Source of the DNA: Streptomyces sp. NBC_01264
Lineage (GTDB): Bacteria; Actinomycetota; Actinomycetes; Streptomycetales; Streptomycetaceae
Length of the DNA stretch: 64,000 bases
Reading direction: 5' to 3'
Assembly (NCBI RefSeq): GCF_026340675.1
Contig: NZ_JAPEOX010000002.1
Location: 1,674,001 to 1,738,000, forward strand
Shown here: positions 36,838 through 44,649 of the stretch, one piece after another
How positions within the stretch are numbered: the first letter of the stretch is position 1
Layout of the letters: every line of letters starts with the position of its first letter
Made by a program: the position numbers and the translations under genes
The notes under the pieces: model-generated
Databases searched by the model: none
Told to the model about the DNA's origin: nothing
Seen by the model: only the letters and a program-made list of their open reading frames with translations

Positions 36838-37890
36838 TCAGCGGTGCGGGCCCGCATCCCGGTTCACGGCCGTGCGGCGCAGGTCGTCGTCGGCGAGGGG
36901 TTGCAGGGCGCCGCTGGTGTCCAGGCGGTAAAGCAGGACCAGCGGCGGTCCGACGAGCACGATCGCGATGACCGTGACCAGGAGCAGCCAGCGCAGTGTC
37001 GTCGGTGCTCCGGCCGCCTCGTCCACGGTCAGCGAGGTGGGGATGAGATAGGGGCGCTGGGCCAGCCCCCAGGCGATGACGACGAGGGCGACGCTCCCGA
37101 CCGCGGTGATCCTCGCCCAGCCCGTGGCCGTGCGGTGGAGCAGCACGGCAGTGGCCGCGGCGCAGGCGGCGGCCGCCAGGACGAAGGCCAGGCCGACGCC
37201 GCTGGTGAGGCCGTCGTAGACGTAGCGCGCGTCGTCGTGTGTGACGACGAGGCCGACGGCGGTCAGGACGGCGATGCCCCCGAGACTGCACCAGGCCCGC
37301 AGCCGGAAGTACTGGACGAGGTCGGGGGCGTCGAAGCGGCGGGCGTCGGCGGTGAGGAACACCGCCCCCAGGAAGGCGGTCGCGGCGACGGTGAGCAGGC
37401 CGCAGAGCACGGAGGTCCCGTTGGACCACGCGTCCGCGGACGCCTTCGTCCCCGGAGCGACCCGGCCCGTGGCCAACCCGCCGACGACCGCCCCGAGGAA
37501 GAAGGGCACCAGGAGGGAGGAAACGGCGAAGGTCCTGCCGTAGATCCTGCGGTGCGCGAGGCGTGTCATGGGTTTGCGGAGGGCGAAGCCCGCACCGCGT
37601 AGGGCGAGCCCCAGGGCCGCGAGCGCCAGGGGTAGCCACATGGCGGTGAAGAGCGTCTGGAACAGGACCGGAAAGCCCGTCCACATGAACACCAGGACGA
37701 AGATGAGCCAGACGTTGTTCGTCTCCCAGACGGGCTCCATGGCGTGGTCGATCAGCCACCGGGGCCGCTTGCCCCGTACGGCGCCGCCCGCGAAGAGGTC
37801 CCAGAACCCGGCTCCGTAGTCCGTCCCGCCCGCACAGGCGTAGGCGGCGACCGCACCCAGGAGCACCCAGGCCACGACGTCCTGGATCAT
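36838..37890 (-). CDS. cydB: Cytochrome bd oxidase subunit II
   Basis: A 350-residue membrane subunit of the quinol:O2 oxidoreductase, with about nine hydrophobic segments. The N-terminal motif VLLGAVAAYACAGGTDYGAG and WLIDHAMEPVWETNNVWLIF are diagnostic of CydB. It overlaps cydA by four bases (ATGA), showing translational coupling. There is no cydCD assembly transporter in the inserted segment; other copies may exist elsewhere in the genome. It ends 70 bases from the segment boundary. Confidence 0.94.
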   Translation of the reverse strand: MIQDVVAWVLLGAVAAYACAGGTDYGAGFWDLFAGGAVRGKRPRWLIDHAMEPVWETNNVWLIFVLVFMWTGFPVLFQTLFTAMWLPLALAALGLALRGAGFALRKPMTRLAHRRIYGRTFAVSSLLVPFFLGAVVGGLATGRVAPGTKASADAWSNGTSVLCGLLTVAATAFLGAVFLTADARRFDAPDLVQYFRLRAWCSLGGIAVLTAVGLVVTHDDARYVYDGLTSGVGLAFVLAAAACAAATAVLLHRTATGWARITAVGSVALVVIAWGLAQRPYLIPTSLTVDEAAGAPTTLRWLLLVTVIAIVLVGPPLVLLYRLDTSGALQPLADDDLRRTAVNRDAGPHR

Positions 37891-39365
37891 CGCCCTCCTC
37901 CGTCACCGCGTGCGGAGCCGTGATCGTGATCCGGTGCGGCCGCGACGGTCGCCCGGCGGGGCCCGTAGGGGGCGTCGCTTTCCGGAGTGCCGGCGGCCTG
38001 GGCAGCGCCCTCTTGTTCGTCCGCGATCCGCCAGCGGGTGCGCATGGTGAGCAGGACGCCCAGGAGGGTGCCGAAGATCAATGCGTAGACGACGATGACG
38101 ACGGCGAGCATCGTCCACAACGACGCGGCCCGGGTGTCCGTGACGGCTTCGGACACCCGCATGTTCTCGTACACGATCCAGGGCTGGCGCCCCACCTCGG
38201 TGGTGATCCAGCCGCATTCCACCGTCACCAGGCAGGCCACCCCTGCCACGGCGGCGCACCGGAAGAACCACGGGGAACTCGGCAGGTCGCGTCGTCGCCA
38301 CCAGCACCAGCCGTACCAGAGCGCGAGCAGGAGGAGAGCGCTCCCGATCGACACCATGATGTCGAACGCCCAGTGGGCGATGGTGGCCTGGACCGCCGTG
38401 GGGCGGTCGCTCGCGGGGACCGACGACAGGCCCGTCACCCGGGTGTCCGGGCTGAAACCGGCGAGGATCGAGTCCAGTTGGGGGAACTTGAGCCCGCCGG
38501 AGACCGTTCCGTCCTCGTGCAGGCGTCCGAACAGGATCTCCGGTTGGTGGGTGCCGGTCTTCCAGACCAACTCGGTGGCGGCGAACTTCACCGGCTGCTC
38601 CTGGAACACCGAGCGGGCGATGGAGTCCCCGAGCACGAACTGCACGGGGGTGAGGATCGCGGCGACGGTGAACGGAACGGTGAAGCCGAGCCGGTGGTAG
38701 TGGTCACGCCGGCCGCGCAGCCAGCCCACCGCGTAGACCCCGGCCACGACGTAGCCCGCCGTGAGGACGACACCCGCCACGAAGTGCCAGTACTCGGGGC
38801 CGAAGATCGGCGTGAAGATCGCCTTGCGGACGTCGATGTCCACGGGGTTGCCGCCCGCGTCGAGCGAGAAGCCGCGCGGCGTGTTCATCCAGGAGTTCGC
38901 GGCGATGATGCCGAACGCGCCCATCAGTGCCGTCAGCGGCAGGGGCAGAGCCAGCCAGAAGTGCGTCCACGGCTTCAGTCTCCGCCAGCCGTAGAGGTAG
39001 ATGGCGATGAGGATCGCCTCCAGGAAGAACGCCCACGCCTCGACCCCGAACCCGAGGCCGAAGACATCGCCCCACCGGCCCATGAGGCCCGGCCAGAGCA
39101 GGCCGAACTCGAAGGAGAGCACGGTCCCGGTGACGATGCCGATGGCGAACTGCACGGCCATGACCGCCGACCAGCGCCGCGCGAGCAGCAGGGCGACCGG
39201 ATCGCCCTTGCGCAGCCCGCGGTAGTGCATCAGCAGGGTGATGGCGGGCAGAGCCACGCCGAAGGGAACGAGCAGGATGTGGGAGGCCAGGGTGAAGGCC
39301 ATGAGCTGGCGGGCGGGGAGCAGCTGCGCAGGGGTGTCCGCCAGGATCGCGATCGCGCTGTTCAT
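37887..39365 (-). CDS. cydA: Cytochrome bd oxidase subunit I
   Basis: A 492-residue haem-bearing subunit. Helices with the haem ligands are visible: LASHILLVPFGVALPAITLL (His), a Glu-rich FGVEAWAFFLEAILIAIYLY, and the conserved TEVGRQPWIVYENMRVSEAV motif near residue 395, whose GRQPW is typical of CydA/CioA. The periplasmic loop after KFAATELVWKTG is short, which fits the short Q-loop, cyanide-insensitive-type class. The C-terminus is extended and Gly/Asp/Arg-rich. Bd oxidases support respiration at low O2 or under nitrosative stress. Confidence 0.94.
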   Translation of the reverse strand: MNSAIAILADTPAQLLPARQLMAFTLASHILLVPFGVALPAITLLMHYRGLRKGDPVALLLARRWSAVMAVQFAIGIVTGTVLSFEFGLLWPGLMGRWGDVFGLGFGVEAWAFFLEAILIAIYLYGWRRLKPWTHFWLALPLPLTALMGAFGIIAANSWMNTPRGFSLDAGGNPVDIDVRKAIFTPIFGPEYWHFVAGVVLTAGYVVAGVYAVGWLRGRRDHYHRLGFTVPFTVAAILTPVQFVLGDSIARSVFQEQPVKFAATELVWKTGTHQPEILFGRLHEDGTVSGGLKFPQLDSILAGFSPDTRVTGLSSVPASDRPTAVQATIAHWAFDIMVSIGSALLLLALWYGWCWWRRRDLPSSPWFFRCAAVAGVACLVTVECGWITTEVGRQPWIVYENMRVSEAVTDTRAASLWTMLAVVIVVYALIFGTLLGVLLTMRTRWRIADEQEGAAQAAGTPESDAPYGPRRATVAAAPDHDHGSARGDGGGR

Positions 39366-39622
39366 GTGAGGCTCGGCAGTTCGTGTCGGACGGCCGGAGG
39401 AGGAACAACGGGCGTTCGGCCACGGTCACTGCTGCTGGCTTCCACTAAACCGCTCCCTGGGTGCTGGCGGGGACACGCAATCCGCGCCACCACGACAGCA
39501 CCACCGGATTGCCACGGCCCGGTGGCACGACTGCCATTGACCCAATGGGGTGTTCTCCCGAACCGAACGGCTCAACTGGGGTGCGGGAGACACGGTCGGC
39601 GCCCGGCTGACCGTAGGGCCTC

Positions 39623-41251
39623 TCAGGCTCCCGGTCCGCTCGGCCTCTCGGTGGCGGCGGAGGCGGAGGCGGAGTCCTCGGCGTAGTAGCGCCCCAGGAG
39701 CTCCCGCTCGGCGTCCCGGTGCGGGAACATGAAGAAGATCAGCATCGCACCCAGGCCGATCGCGGCCAGGCCGACGGTGTACGCCCAGTCGTCGCCGTGG
39801 AGGAACGACCGGCGTGCTGCCTCGACGATCTGGTCGGTGTACTGGGGGTGCTGCTGGGCGACCTGCCCGGCGGAGGCGAACGACTTCGTCAGCTCGCTCT
39901 GGACCTGGTCCGACACGTCCTTGCTCTCTCGGGAGGTGGCGATCGCCGCGCTGAAGGCCGAGGCGTAGCCGGCGGTGAGGAGCAGCCCCATGATGGACTG
40001 CATGACGGCCCCGCCGAGGTCCCGTTGCAGGTCGGCGGTGCCGGAGGCCATGCCGGCCCGCCGCACGGGCACCGATCCGGTCAGCGAGTGGGATGCGGGC
40101 GTCCCGGCGAGGCCGGCGCCGATCCCGGTGAGCACGTAGGCGAGGCCGATGTGCCAGTAGCGGCTGTGCTCGCCCCAGAACAGCAGCATCCAGCCGAAGG
40201 CGAGGAAGAGGAACGCGTAGCCGATCAGCAGGGTCGTGCGGGCGCCGCGCGTCTCGACCAGCTTCGCGGACCGTGGCGCCACGAGCACCATCATCACGAC
40301 GAGGGGGAGGATGGCGGCGCCGGCTTCGACGGGGTTGTACCCGAGCACGTTCTGCAGGTACTGCTGGCTGATGAACGCCGATCCCATCATGGAGCCGTAC
40401 ACGATGATTCCCGCGCATGCGGCGACCCAGAACGTGCGCCGTCCGGCGATGTGGAGGTCGTACAACGGGTTGGGGGCCCGGCGCTGACGCCTGAAGAACG
40501 CCGCTCCGGCGGCCAGGGCGATCACGGCGAGGCCGACGACCAGGGCTCCCTGGTGGGGGACTGCGGCGAAATTGATCGCCAGTACCAGTCCCGCGATCAG
40601 GAGGACGGACAGGATGCCGCCGAGGTTGTCCACTGGTTCGGCCGACTCGTTGACGTGTGCGGGGACGAACAGCAGGGCCATGACCAGTGCGACCACGGCG
40701 AGGGGCAGGGTGATCAGGAACACCGATCCCCAGTAGAAGCGTTCGAGCAGTGCGCCCGCGATCACCGGCCCGAGCATGGAGATGCCGCCGCCCAGGGCCG
40801 ACCACAGCGCGATCGGCTTCGTCCGCCCGGGCCCTGCCCACAGGGCGGTGATCAGCGCCAGGGTGGTCGGGTAGGCCATGCCGGCCGAGAGCCCGCCGAG
40901 GATCCGGGCCATCACCAGGACCGTGTCGTTCGGTGCGGACGCGGCGAGCAGGCAGGCGGGGACGGACAGGGCGGTGCCGAGGAGCAGCAGCAGCTTGCGC
41001 CCATGGCGGTCGCCGACCGCGCCCAGGTAGAGGACCGATGCGGCCAGGCCGAGGGAGTACCCCACGGCGACCAGGTTCAGCGAGCTCTGGGAGGAGTCGA
41101 AGGCCTTCCCGATCGCGGGCAGCGCCACGTTGGCCACCGACAGGTTCAGGTTTGCCACTGCGGCAACGATGATCAGGGACGCCAACACGAGCGATGCCCG
41201 CGCCGGGGCCTCACTCGGGACGTCGATGCGGGGCGCGCCGCTTTTCGACAT
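39623..41251 (-). CDS. MFS transporter, DHA2 (14-TM drug efflux) type
   Basis: A 542-residue major-facilitator protein with about 14 hydrophobic segments. Motif A is LGAVGDRHGRKLLLLLGTAL near residue 80; motif C-like GPVIAGALLERFYWGSVFLI is near residue 165. A substantial extracellular loop (EVSDQ-like, SKDVSDQVQSELTKSFASAG) precedes the last helix. The start at 41251 has GGAGG upstream. It sits between cydAB and the second LLM gene with spacers of about 260 bases, so it is probably its own transcription unit. Substrate unknown. Confidence 0.9.
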   Translation of the reverse strand: MSKSGAPRIDVPSEAPARASLVLASLIIVAAVANLNLSVANVALPAIGKAFDSSQSSLNLVAVGYSLGLAASVLYLGAVGDRHGRKLLLLLGTALSVPACLLAASAPNDTVLVMARILGGLSAGMAYPTTLALITALWAGPGRTKPIALWSALGGGISMLGPVIAGALLERFYWGSVFLITLPLAVVALVMALLFVPAHVNESAEPVDNLGGILSVLLIAGLVLAINFAAVPHQGALVVGLAVIALAAGAAFFRRQRRAPNPLYDLHIAGRRTFWVAACAGIIVYGSMMGSAFISQQYLQNVLGYNPVEAGAAILPLVVMMVLVAPRSAKLVETRGARTTLLIGYAFLFLAFGWMLLFWGEHSRYWHIGLAYVLTGIGAGLAGTPASHSLTGSVPVRRAGMASGTADLQRDLGGAVMQSIMGLLLTAGYASAFSAAIATSRESKDVSDQVQSELTKSFASAGQVAQQHPQYTDQIVEAARRSFLHGDDWAYTVGLAAIGLGAMLIFFMFPHRDAERELLGRYYAEDSASASAATERPSGPGA

Positions 41252-41470
41252 GGAACCTCCGGGGCGGTGTTGGGCGCTGGCGAGAGTCTTGCCTGATCTA
41301 CCGTGCCGAACGTCGCCCCGTGGGGATGACACGCCCACCGGTCTCGCTGTCGCCGACCATCACGCCGAGTGCCTCGCGGCCGTCGTCTTACAGCGGGAAG
41401 TCGCAGTCTGCGGGAGAGGGGGCGGTGCGAAAGAAGTGACTGTCCGCGCGAGAGCCGCCGGCAACCTGTT

Positions 41471-41498
41471 GCGGGGCCGACCTCCTGGTCGGCCCCGC
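41471..41498. terminator. 12-bp perfect hairpin after the intact LLM gene
   Basis: GCGGGGCCGACC (41471-41482), loop TCCT, GGTCGGCCCCGC (41487-41498). It lies 14 bases past the LLM stop on the minus strand and should end the dihydropyrimidinase-LLM transcript. Confidence 0.88.
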
Positions 41499-41511
41499 GC
41501 CCTCGCGAAAG

Positions 41512-42525
41512 TCAGCGGAACGTCGGGATGACGTCGGCGCCGTACGCGTCGATGGTGGCTTCCCGGGCGTCGTGCATGTCGTAGACCGCGAACTGGTCCA
41601 CGCCCAGATCCCGCAGGGCCCGGAGCTTCTCGATGTGGGCCGCGGCCGGGCCCAGGAGGCAGAAGCGGTCGACGATCTCGTCGGGGACGAAGTCGGCGGA
41701 CGGGTTCCCGGCGCGGCCGTGGTGGCTGTAGTCGTAGCCCTGGCGGGACTTGACGTACTCGGTGAGCTCGTCCGGGACCATCGAGGAGTGCTCGCCGTAG
41801 CGGGAGACCAGGTCGGCGACGTGGTTGCCGACCATGCCGCCGAACCAGCGGCACTGGTCGCGGGCGTGGGCCAGGGCCTGCGCCGAGTCGTCGGCCGTGA
41901 CGTACGCCGGGGCCGCCACGCAGATGGTGACCGAATCGGGATCGCGGCCGGCCTCCACAGCAGCCTGGCGGACTGCCTTGATCATCCACTCGGTGAGGTA
42001 GGGGTCGGCGAGCTGGAGGATGAACCCGTCCGCCTTCTGCCCTGCCAGGGCGAGGGCCTTCGGCCCGTAGGCCGCCATCCAGACCGGAAGTCTCCCGTCC
42101 CGGATCCAGGGGATCTTGATCGGGTTCCCGTCTACGACCGCTTCGCGGCCCTCCGCCAGGTCCCGGATGACGTCGATGGCCTCCCCGAGGCGGGCCAGGG
42201 TGTTGGGGGCCCGGCCCACGACCCGCATCGCGGAGTCCCCGCGGCCGATCCCACAGACCGTGCGGTTGCCGTACATGTCGTTGAGGGTGGCGAAGGTTGA
42301 AGCGGTCACCTCCCAAGTACGGGTGCCGGGGTTGGTGACCATCGGGCCCACGTGCATGCGCTGCGTGTTGGCCAGGATCTGGCTGTAGATGACGAACGGC
42401 TCCTGCCACAGGACAGCGGAGTCGAACGTCCAGCCGTAGCGGAAGCCATTGCGCTCGGCGCGCTTCATGAGGCTGACGACCTGGGAGGCGGGCGGGTCGG
42501 TTTGCAGGACGAGGCCGAAGTCCAT
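41512..42525 (-). CDS. LLM-class F420-dependent oxidoreductase (TIGR03842-type), intact copy
   Basis: A 337-residue luciferase-like monooxygenase-fold protein. The N-terminus is MDFGLVLQTDPPASQVVSLM; motifs include HVGPMVTNPGTRTWEVTAST, a Gly-rich GIGRGDSAMRVVGRAPNTLA and the C-terminal GPAAAHIEKLRALRDLGVDQ. It immediately follows the dihydropyrimidinase gene (40-base gap), a pairing repeated in the decayed copy at 34807-35794. The family is linked to F420 or FMN cofactors; the substrate in this pathway is unproven, but context suggests pyrimidine- or hydantoin-type ring catabolism. Confidence 0.9.
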   Translation of the reverse strand: MDFGLVLQTDPPASQVVSLMKRAERNGFRYGWTFDSAVLWQEPFVIYSQILANTQRMHVGPMVTNPGTRTWEVTASTFATLNDMYGNRTVCGIGRGDSAMRVVGRAPNTLARLGEAIDVIRDLAEGREAVVDGNPIKIPWIRDGRLPVWMAAYGPKALALAGQKADGFILQLADPYLTEWMIKAVRQAAVEAGRDPDSVTICVAAPAYVTADDSAQALAHARDQCRWFGGMVGNHVADLVSRYGEHSSMVPDELTEYVKSRQGYDYSHHGRAGNPSADFVPDEIVDRFCLLGPAAAHIEKLRALRDLGVDQFAVYDMHDAREATIDAYGADVIPTFR

Positions 42526-43440
42526 GCATGGCTCCTTGCTGCTGCTGTGTGCGGGCGTGCGGCTTTACAGGTACTGACAGGTGGAGCGGTGAACGAACGC
42601 CCCGTGACCGGCCCGCCCGGTGTACTCCCGGCGGTCGATGACCACCTCGCCGCGCGAGAGCACGGTGTCGACGCGTCCGGTGATCCGCTTGCCCTCGTAC
42701 GCCGAGTAGTCCACGTTCATGTGGTGCGTCTCGGCGGAGATGACCTGCTCGGCGTGCGGATCGTAGAGGACGATGTCGGCGTCGGAACCCGGCGCGATCG
42801 TGCCCTTCTGCGGGTAGAGGCCGAACATCCGGGCCGGGGTCGCGCAGGCGATCTCGATCCAGCGGCGCCGGCTGATGTGCCCGTCCAGGACCGCCTGGTG
42901 GAGCAGGTCCATACGGTTCTCCACCCCCGGCAGCCCGTTCGGGATCTTCGAGAAGTCTCCCCGGCCCAGCTCCTTCTGCCCCCGGAAACAGAACGGACAG
43001 TGGTCGGTGGACACCACCTGAAGATCGTTCGTCCGCAGCCCCCGCCACAGCGCCGCCTGATGCTCGCGCGGGCGCAGCGGAGTCGAGCAGACGTACTTGG
43101 CGCCCTGGAAGTCGGGCTCTTCGAGGTTGTCGGTGGACAGGAAGAGGTACTGCGGACAGGTCTCGCCGAAGACCGGCAGGCCCTTGTCCCGCGCCGCCGC
43201 CAGCTCCGCGACCGCTTCCTCCGCCGAGACGTGGACGACGTAAAGAGGTGAACCGGCGACCCGCGCCAGCTGGATGGCACGGTGGGTGGCCTCGGCTTCG
43301 AGGAGGACCTTGCGGACCTCGCCGTGATGGCGGGGGTCCGTCTCCCCGCGTGCCAGGGCCTGTTCGACGAGGACGTCGATCGCGATGCCGTTCTCGGCGT
43401 GCATCATGATCAGCCCGCCGTTCCCCGAAGCCCGCTGCAT
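41512..43440. repeat. Segmental duplication, copy B
   Basis: The partner of copy A (34807-36767): intact LLM gene, spacer and the 3' two-thirds of the second dihydropyrimidinase gene. The 5' boundary is estimated from where base identity collapses, between about 43420 and 43450. Confidence 0.82.
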
Positions 43441-43953
43441 CGCCCGCAGGATCTGGCCGTCATCCGAATAGAAGACTCCCGGATACGCCATAAACAATTT
43501 GAACGAACTTACGCCTTCTTCGACGAGTCCATCCATTTCCTTGAGGGAGTGCTCATTGACGTCGGACACGATCATGTGGAACGCGTAGTCGATCGCACAT
43601 TGCCCGTCGGCCTTCGCGTACCAGGTGTCCAAGCCCTCTCGGAGGGAGTGCCCGGGTGTCTGCACCGCGAAATCGACGATCGTCGTCGTCCCGCCCCAGG
43701 CTGCGGCTCGGGTCCCGGTCTCGAACGTGTCCGACGCGAAGGTGCCGCCGAACGGCAGCTCCATATGCGTGTGTGCATCGACCCCACCCGGGATCACGTA
43801 CTTCCGCGAGGCGTCGATCACCCTGTCGGCGGTCCACTGCTGGCTGCCCGCTGTCGCCATCGCCACGACACGGCCGTCCTCGATCAGAACATCCGCATGC
43901 AACTCGTCGGAAGCCGTAATGACAAGGCCGCCGGTAATGAGGGTTCTAGTCAT
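42565..43953 (-). CDS. hydA: Dihydropyrimidinase, intact and apparently chimeric copy
   Basis: A 462-residue cyclic amidohydrolase that opens dihydropyrimidine or hydantoin rings. Metal ligands: HTH in PGGVDAHTHMELPFGG, carboxylated Lys152 in VSSFKLFMAYPG, His in MMHAENG and VVHVSAEEA, and Asp in PGSDADIVLYDP. Codons for about residues 1-170 are less GC-rich (for example GCTTCCGACGAGTTGCATGC) and differ from the resident 5' half, whereas the rest is almost identical to the split copy. The gene therefore looks like a recombinant of a foreign 5' part with a local 3' part. It is followed by the intact LLM gene. Confidence 0.92.
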   Translation of the reverse strand: MTRTLITGGLVITASDELHADVLIEDGRVVAMATAGSQQWTADRVIDASRKYVIPGGVDAHTHMELPFGGTFASDTFETGTRAAAWGGTTTIVDFAVQTPGHSLREGLDTWYAKADGQCAIDYAFHMIVSDVNEHSLKEMDGLVEEGVSSFKLFMAYPGVFYSDDGQILRAMQRASGNGGLIMMHAENGIAIDVLVEQALARGETDPRHHGEVRKVLLEAEATHRAIQLARVAGSPLYVVHVSAEEAVAELAAARDKGLPVFGETCPQYLFLSTDNLEEPDFQGAKYVCSTPLRPREHQAALWRGLRTNDLQVVSTDHCPFCFRGQKELGRGDFSKIPNGLPGVENRMDLLHQAVLDGHISRRRWIEIACATPARMFGLYPQKGTIAPGSDADIVLYDPHAEQVISAETHHMNVDYSAYEGKRITGRVDTVLSRGEVVIDRREYTGRAGHGAFVHRSTCQYL

Positions 43954-43995
43954 GGCCGAGAATTCCCTTCGCCTTGCAATTCCGAACCAAGAGGG

Positions 43996-44042
43996 GTGCC
44001 GACCGGACCACCGAAAGGAATGCGCTGGTCCGGTCGCCGGCA
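43996..44042. promoter_or_regulatory. Long hairpin upstream of the second dihydropyrimidinase
   Basis: GTGCCGACCGGACCA (43996-44010) pairs with TGGTCCGGTC-GCC-GGCAC (44026-44042... with a GCC bulge), loop of 15 bases. It lies in the leader or promoter region about 45-90 bases before the start at 43953. It could be an operator, a terminator of whatever was upstream, or a remnant of the segment's end. Confidence 0.5.
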
Positions 44043-44164
44043 CAAGCCGTGGCAACGCCGGGAGCCCACGCCGCTGGGCACCGCGTCGTTCAGCACGAGG
44101 CGCCCGCACCCACTGGGTCGCCGAATCGCCGAGGAAATTCCTGGTCACGCGAGCCAATGAAACC

Positions 44165-44632
44165 CTTGAAGGAGGTGACCCCCTCCCCCACCAGGTCCAT
44201 CTCCTTCAGGGTCCGCTCGTTGACGTCCGAGAGGATCATGTGGAAGGCGTAGTCGACGGCGCACTTGCCGGCGGCCTTGTCGTACCAGGTGTCGAGGCCC
44301 TCGCGCAGGGCGTGCCCCGGTGTCTGGACGGCGAAGTCCACGATGGTGGTGGTGCCGCCCCAGGCGGCCGCGCGGGTGCCGGTCTCGAAGGTGTCGGAGG
44401 CCGCGGTGCCACCGAAGGGCAGCTCCATGTGGGTGTGGGCGTCGACCCCGCCGGGGATGACGTACTTCCCGCTCGCGTCGATCGTCCGGTCGGCCGTCCA
44501 CGTCTCGGCGGCCGCCGTGCCGTGTGCGGCGAGGGCGGCGACCCGGCCGTCCTCGATCAGCACGTCGGCGTGGAGCTCGTCGGACGCGGTGATGACGAGA
44601 CCGCCGCGGATCAGGGTGCGGATGCTGCTCAT
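44165..44632 (-). pseudogene. hydA: Dihydropyrimidinase, 5' half of a split gene
   Basis: Residues 1-156 of the resident enzyme, from MSSIRTLIRGGLVITASDEL through PGGVDAHTHMELPFGG to EGVTSFK. It stops being homologous at exactly the carboxylated Lys codon (44165-44167); the open frame then runs into foreign sequence (GFIGSRDQEF and onward) to a stop at 44090. The rest of the gene is at 35830-36765. The product would lack the catalytic core. It is the third gene of the nitrilase-aminotransferase operon, 17 bases after the aminotransferase stop. Confidence 0.92.
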
Positions 44633-44649
44633 GTACGTCTCCCCCGGTT

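Larger units (their letters stand above)
36768..44164. mobile_element. 7,397-bp inserted segment flanked by 5-bp CTTGA repeats
   Basis: CTTGA occurs at 36763-36767 and 44165-44169, exactly at the two broken ends of the split dihydropyrimidinase gene; removing one copy and the segment restores the reading frame. The segment carries cydB, cydA, an MFS transporter, an LLM oxidoreductase and a second dihydropyrimidinase. No transposase or integrase is present, and its ends (GCACTCTAGGAACC and GAGCCAATGAAACC on the + strand) are not convincing inverted repeats. It may be a transposed segment, a remnant of a larger element, or a recombination product. Confidence 0.7.

Noticed and set aside
38333..38346. 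Another GGAGAGCGCTCC operator-like site
   Set aside because: It is an imperfect palindrome inside the cydA coding sequence and is expected by chance at this GC content.
36768..44164. Terminal inverted repeats for the 7.4-kb segment
   Set aside because: The ends GCACTCTAGG and (reverse complement of the other end) GGTTTCATTG share too few positions to be called inverted repeats.
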